A stretch of 6,919 bases of DNA from assembly GCA_003554565.1 (NCBI GenBank), contig PWGR01000081.1:1-6919 (forward strand). The letters run 5' to 3'. This DNA comes from Clostridia bacterium (GTDB lineage Bacteria; Bacillota; Sulfobacillia; SLMV01). Position numbers and translations under genes: made by a program. Shown one piece after another: positions 6,741 through 6,919 of this stretch (its first letter is position 1; every line of letters starts with the position of its first letter). A model generated the notes under the pieces. That model saw nothing but the letters and a program-made list of their open reading frames with translations. It searched no databases and was not told the DNA's origin.

Positions 6741-6810
6741 ATCGGGTAGGAGGCGGGGTCGCCCCCGCCGTCCCCCCACACCACCGGACATGCGGGTCCG
6801 CAACCGGCGT
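6741..6810 (-). ncRNA. Group II intron domains V (altered) and VI
   Basis: Domain V-like part (6810-6780): on the minus strand CGCCGG pairs with CCGGTGG and TGCG with CGCA around a GACC loop. The 3' strand is well formed, but the 5' strand is the coding sequence for Arg-Arg-Leu-Arg, leaving a T/TGT internal loop instead of the usual two-base bulge. Domain VI (about 6776-6741): GGCGGGG pairs with CCCCGCC around a GCGA loop, extended by GGGGGA with TCCT-A-CCC. The A at 6747 is unpaired, seven bases from the intron end, as expected of the branch-point adenosine. Confidence 0.6.
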
Positions 6811-6919
6811 CTCAACCACTGATCCACATCCCTCAGTGGCCCCTTCATATCAGCGATAGAGAAGTAGCCCAGCCAGCCCCGACTATACTCGTTCAGCCGG
6901 CCTATCCTCACCCTCAGGC
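6741..6919 (-). mobile_element. Group II intron, 3' terminal remnant
   Basis: The maturase C-terminal code is followed at once by a domain V-like hairpin and a domain VI hairpin, and ends in CTACCCGAT at 6749-6741 (minus), a typical group II 3' end in A-pyrimidine. The downstream flank (from 6740 leftward) is the sod leader. The intron is thus oriented like sod, with its 3' splice boundary about 61 bases before the sod start codon. The 5' part of the intron lies beyond the window. Confidence 0.7.

Larger units (their letters stand above)
6693..6919 (-). pseudogene. ltrA: Group II intron reverse transcriptase/maturase, truncated C-terminal fragment
   Basis: The frame is open to the right window edge; the GTG at 6911 is internal, not a start. 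LNEYSRGWLGYFSIADMKG and DVDQWLRRRLR match maturase domain X near the C-terminus of group II intron-encoded proteins, which help the intron RNA splice and reverse transcribe it into DNA. Relatives normally continue after WIRRRLR with a Trp/Lys-rich tail (IWKQWK-like) of some tens of residues. Here that tail is replaced by TRMSGGVGGRRGRPRLLPD, which is simply the translation of the intron's own domain V/VI RNA region, and the frame runs on to a TAG next to sod. I therefore call it broken. The reverse transcriptase domains lie outside the window and were not seen. Confidence 0.75.

Noticed and set aside
6693..6800. The Arg/Gly-rich tail of the maturase frame as a genuine new protein domain.
   Set aside because: The DNA is explained by intron domain V and VI pairing plus intergenic sequence, so the translation is incidental.

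Overview
The window looks like chromosomal DNA from a moderately GC-rich bacterium. The Fe/Mn superoxide dismutase, the D-alanine aminotransferase type, the strong AGGAGG-like ribosome binding sites and the two kinds of mobile-element debris would all fit a clostridial or other deep-branching Bacillota genome. That placement is inferred from protein style only and is not proven. A core of housekeeping-type genes is flanked by remnants of two unrelated mobile elements.

Left edge (1-841): the C-terminal end of an IS1634-type (IS4 superfamily) DDE transposase enters from outside the window. About 415 bases of mostly gene-free, partly AT-richer DNA follow. This stretch holds an imperfect direct repeat with a 90-base offset and ends in a strong intrinsic terminator that serves the minus-strand gene to its right.

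Minus-strand block (842-4652): in transcription order this is tldD, tldE and dat. TldD carries the HExxxH zinc motif. TldE is its non-catalytic partner paralogue, and its start codon overlaps the tldD stop in an ATGA. After 126 bases comes a class IV PLP aminotransferase with the residue set of D-alanine aminotransferase, with a good sigma-70-like promoter of its own in front of it.

Plus-strand gene (4862-5938): an M42 family metallo-aminopeptidase with all five classes of metal or catalytic residues intact. It is transcribed divergently from tldD. The best start is an internal GTG preceded by AAGGAGGG. TldDE (a protease acting on unfolded peptides), the M42 aminopeptidase and a D-amino acid aminotransferase together suggest a cytoplasmic peptide and amino acid turnover neighbourhood. 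The link is by context only.

Right edge (6032-6919, minus strand): a complete Fe/Mn superoxide dismutase gene. Immediately upstream, on the same strand, is the 3' end of a group II intron. Its maturase reading frame is joined directly to the domain V / domain VI RNA structure, so the end of the intron-encoded protein is missing. The simplest reading is a microhomology deletion inside the intron, followed by intron-derived sequence now sitting about 60 bases in front of sod. This is the most unusual structure in the window. I see no convincing wholly new system.
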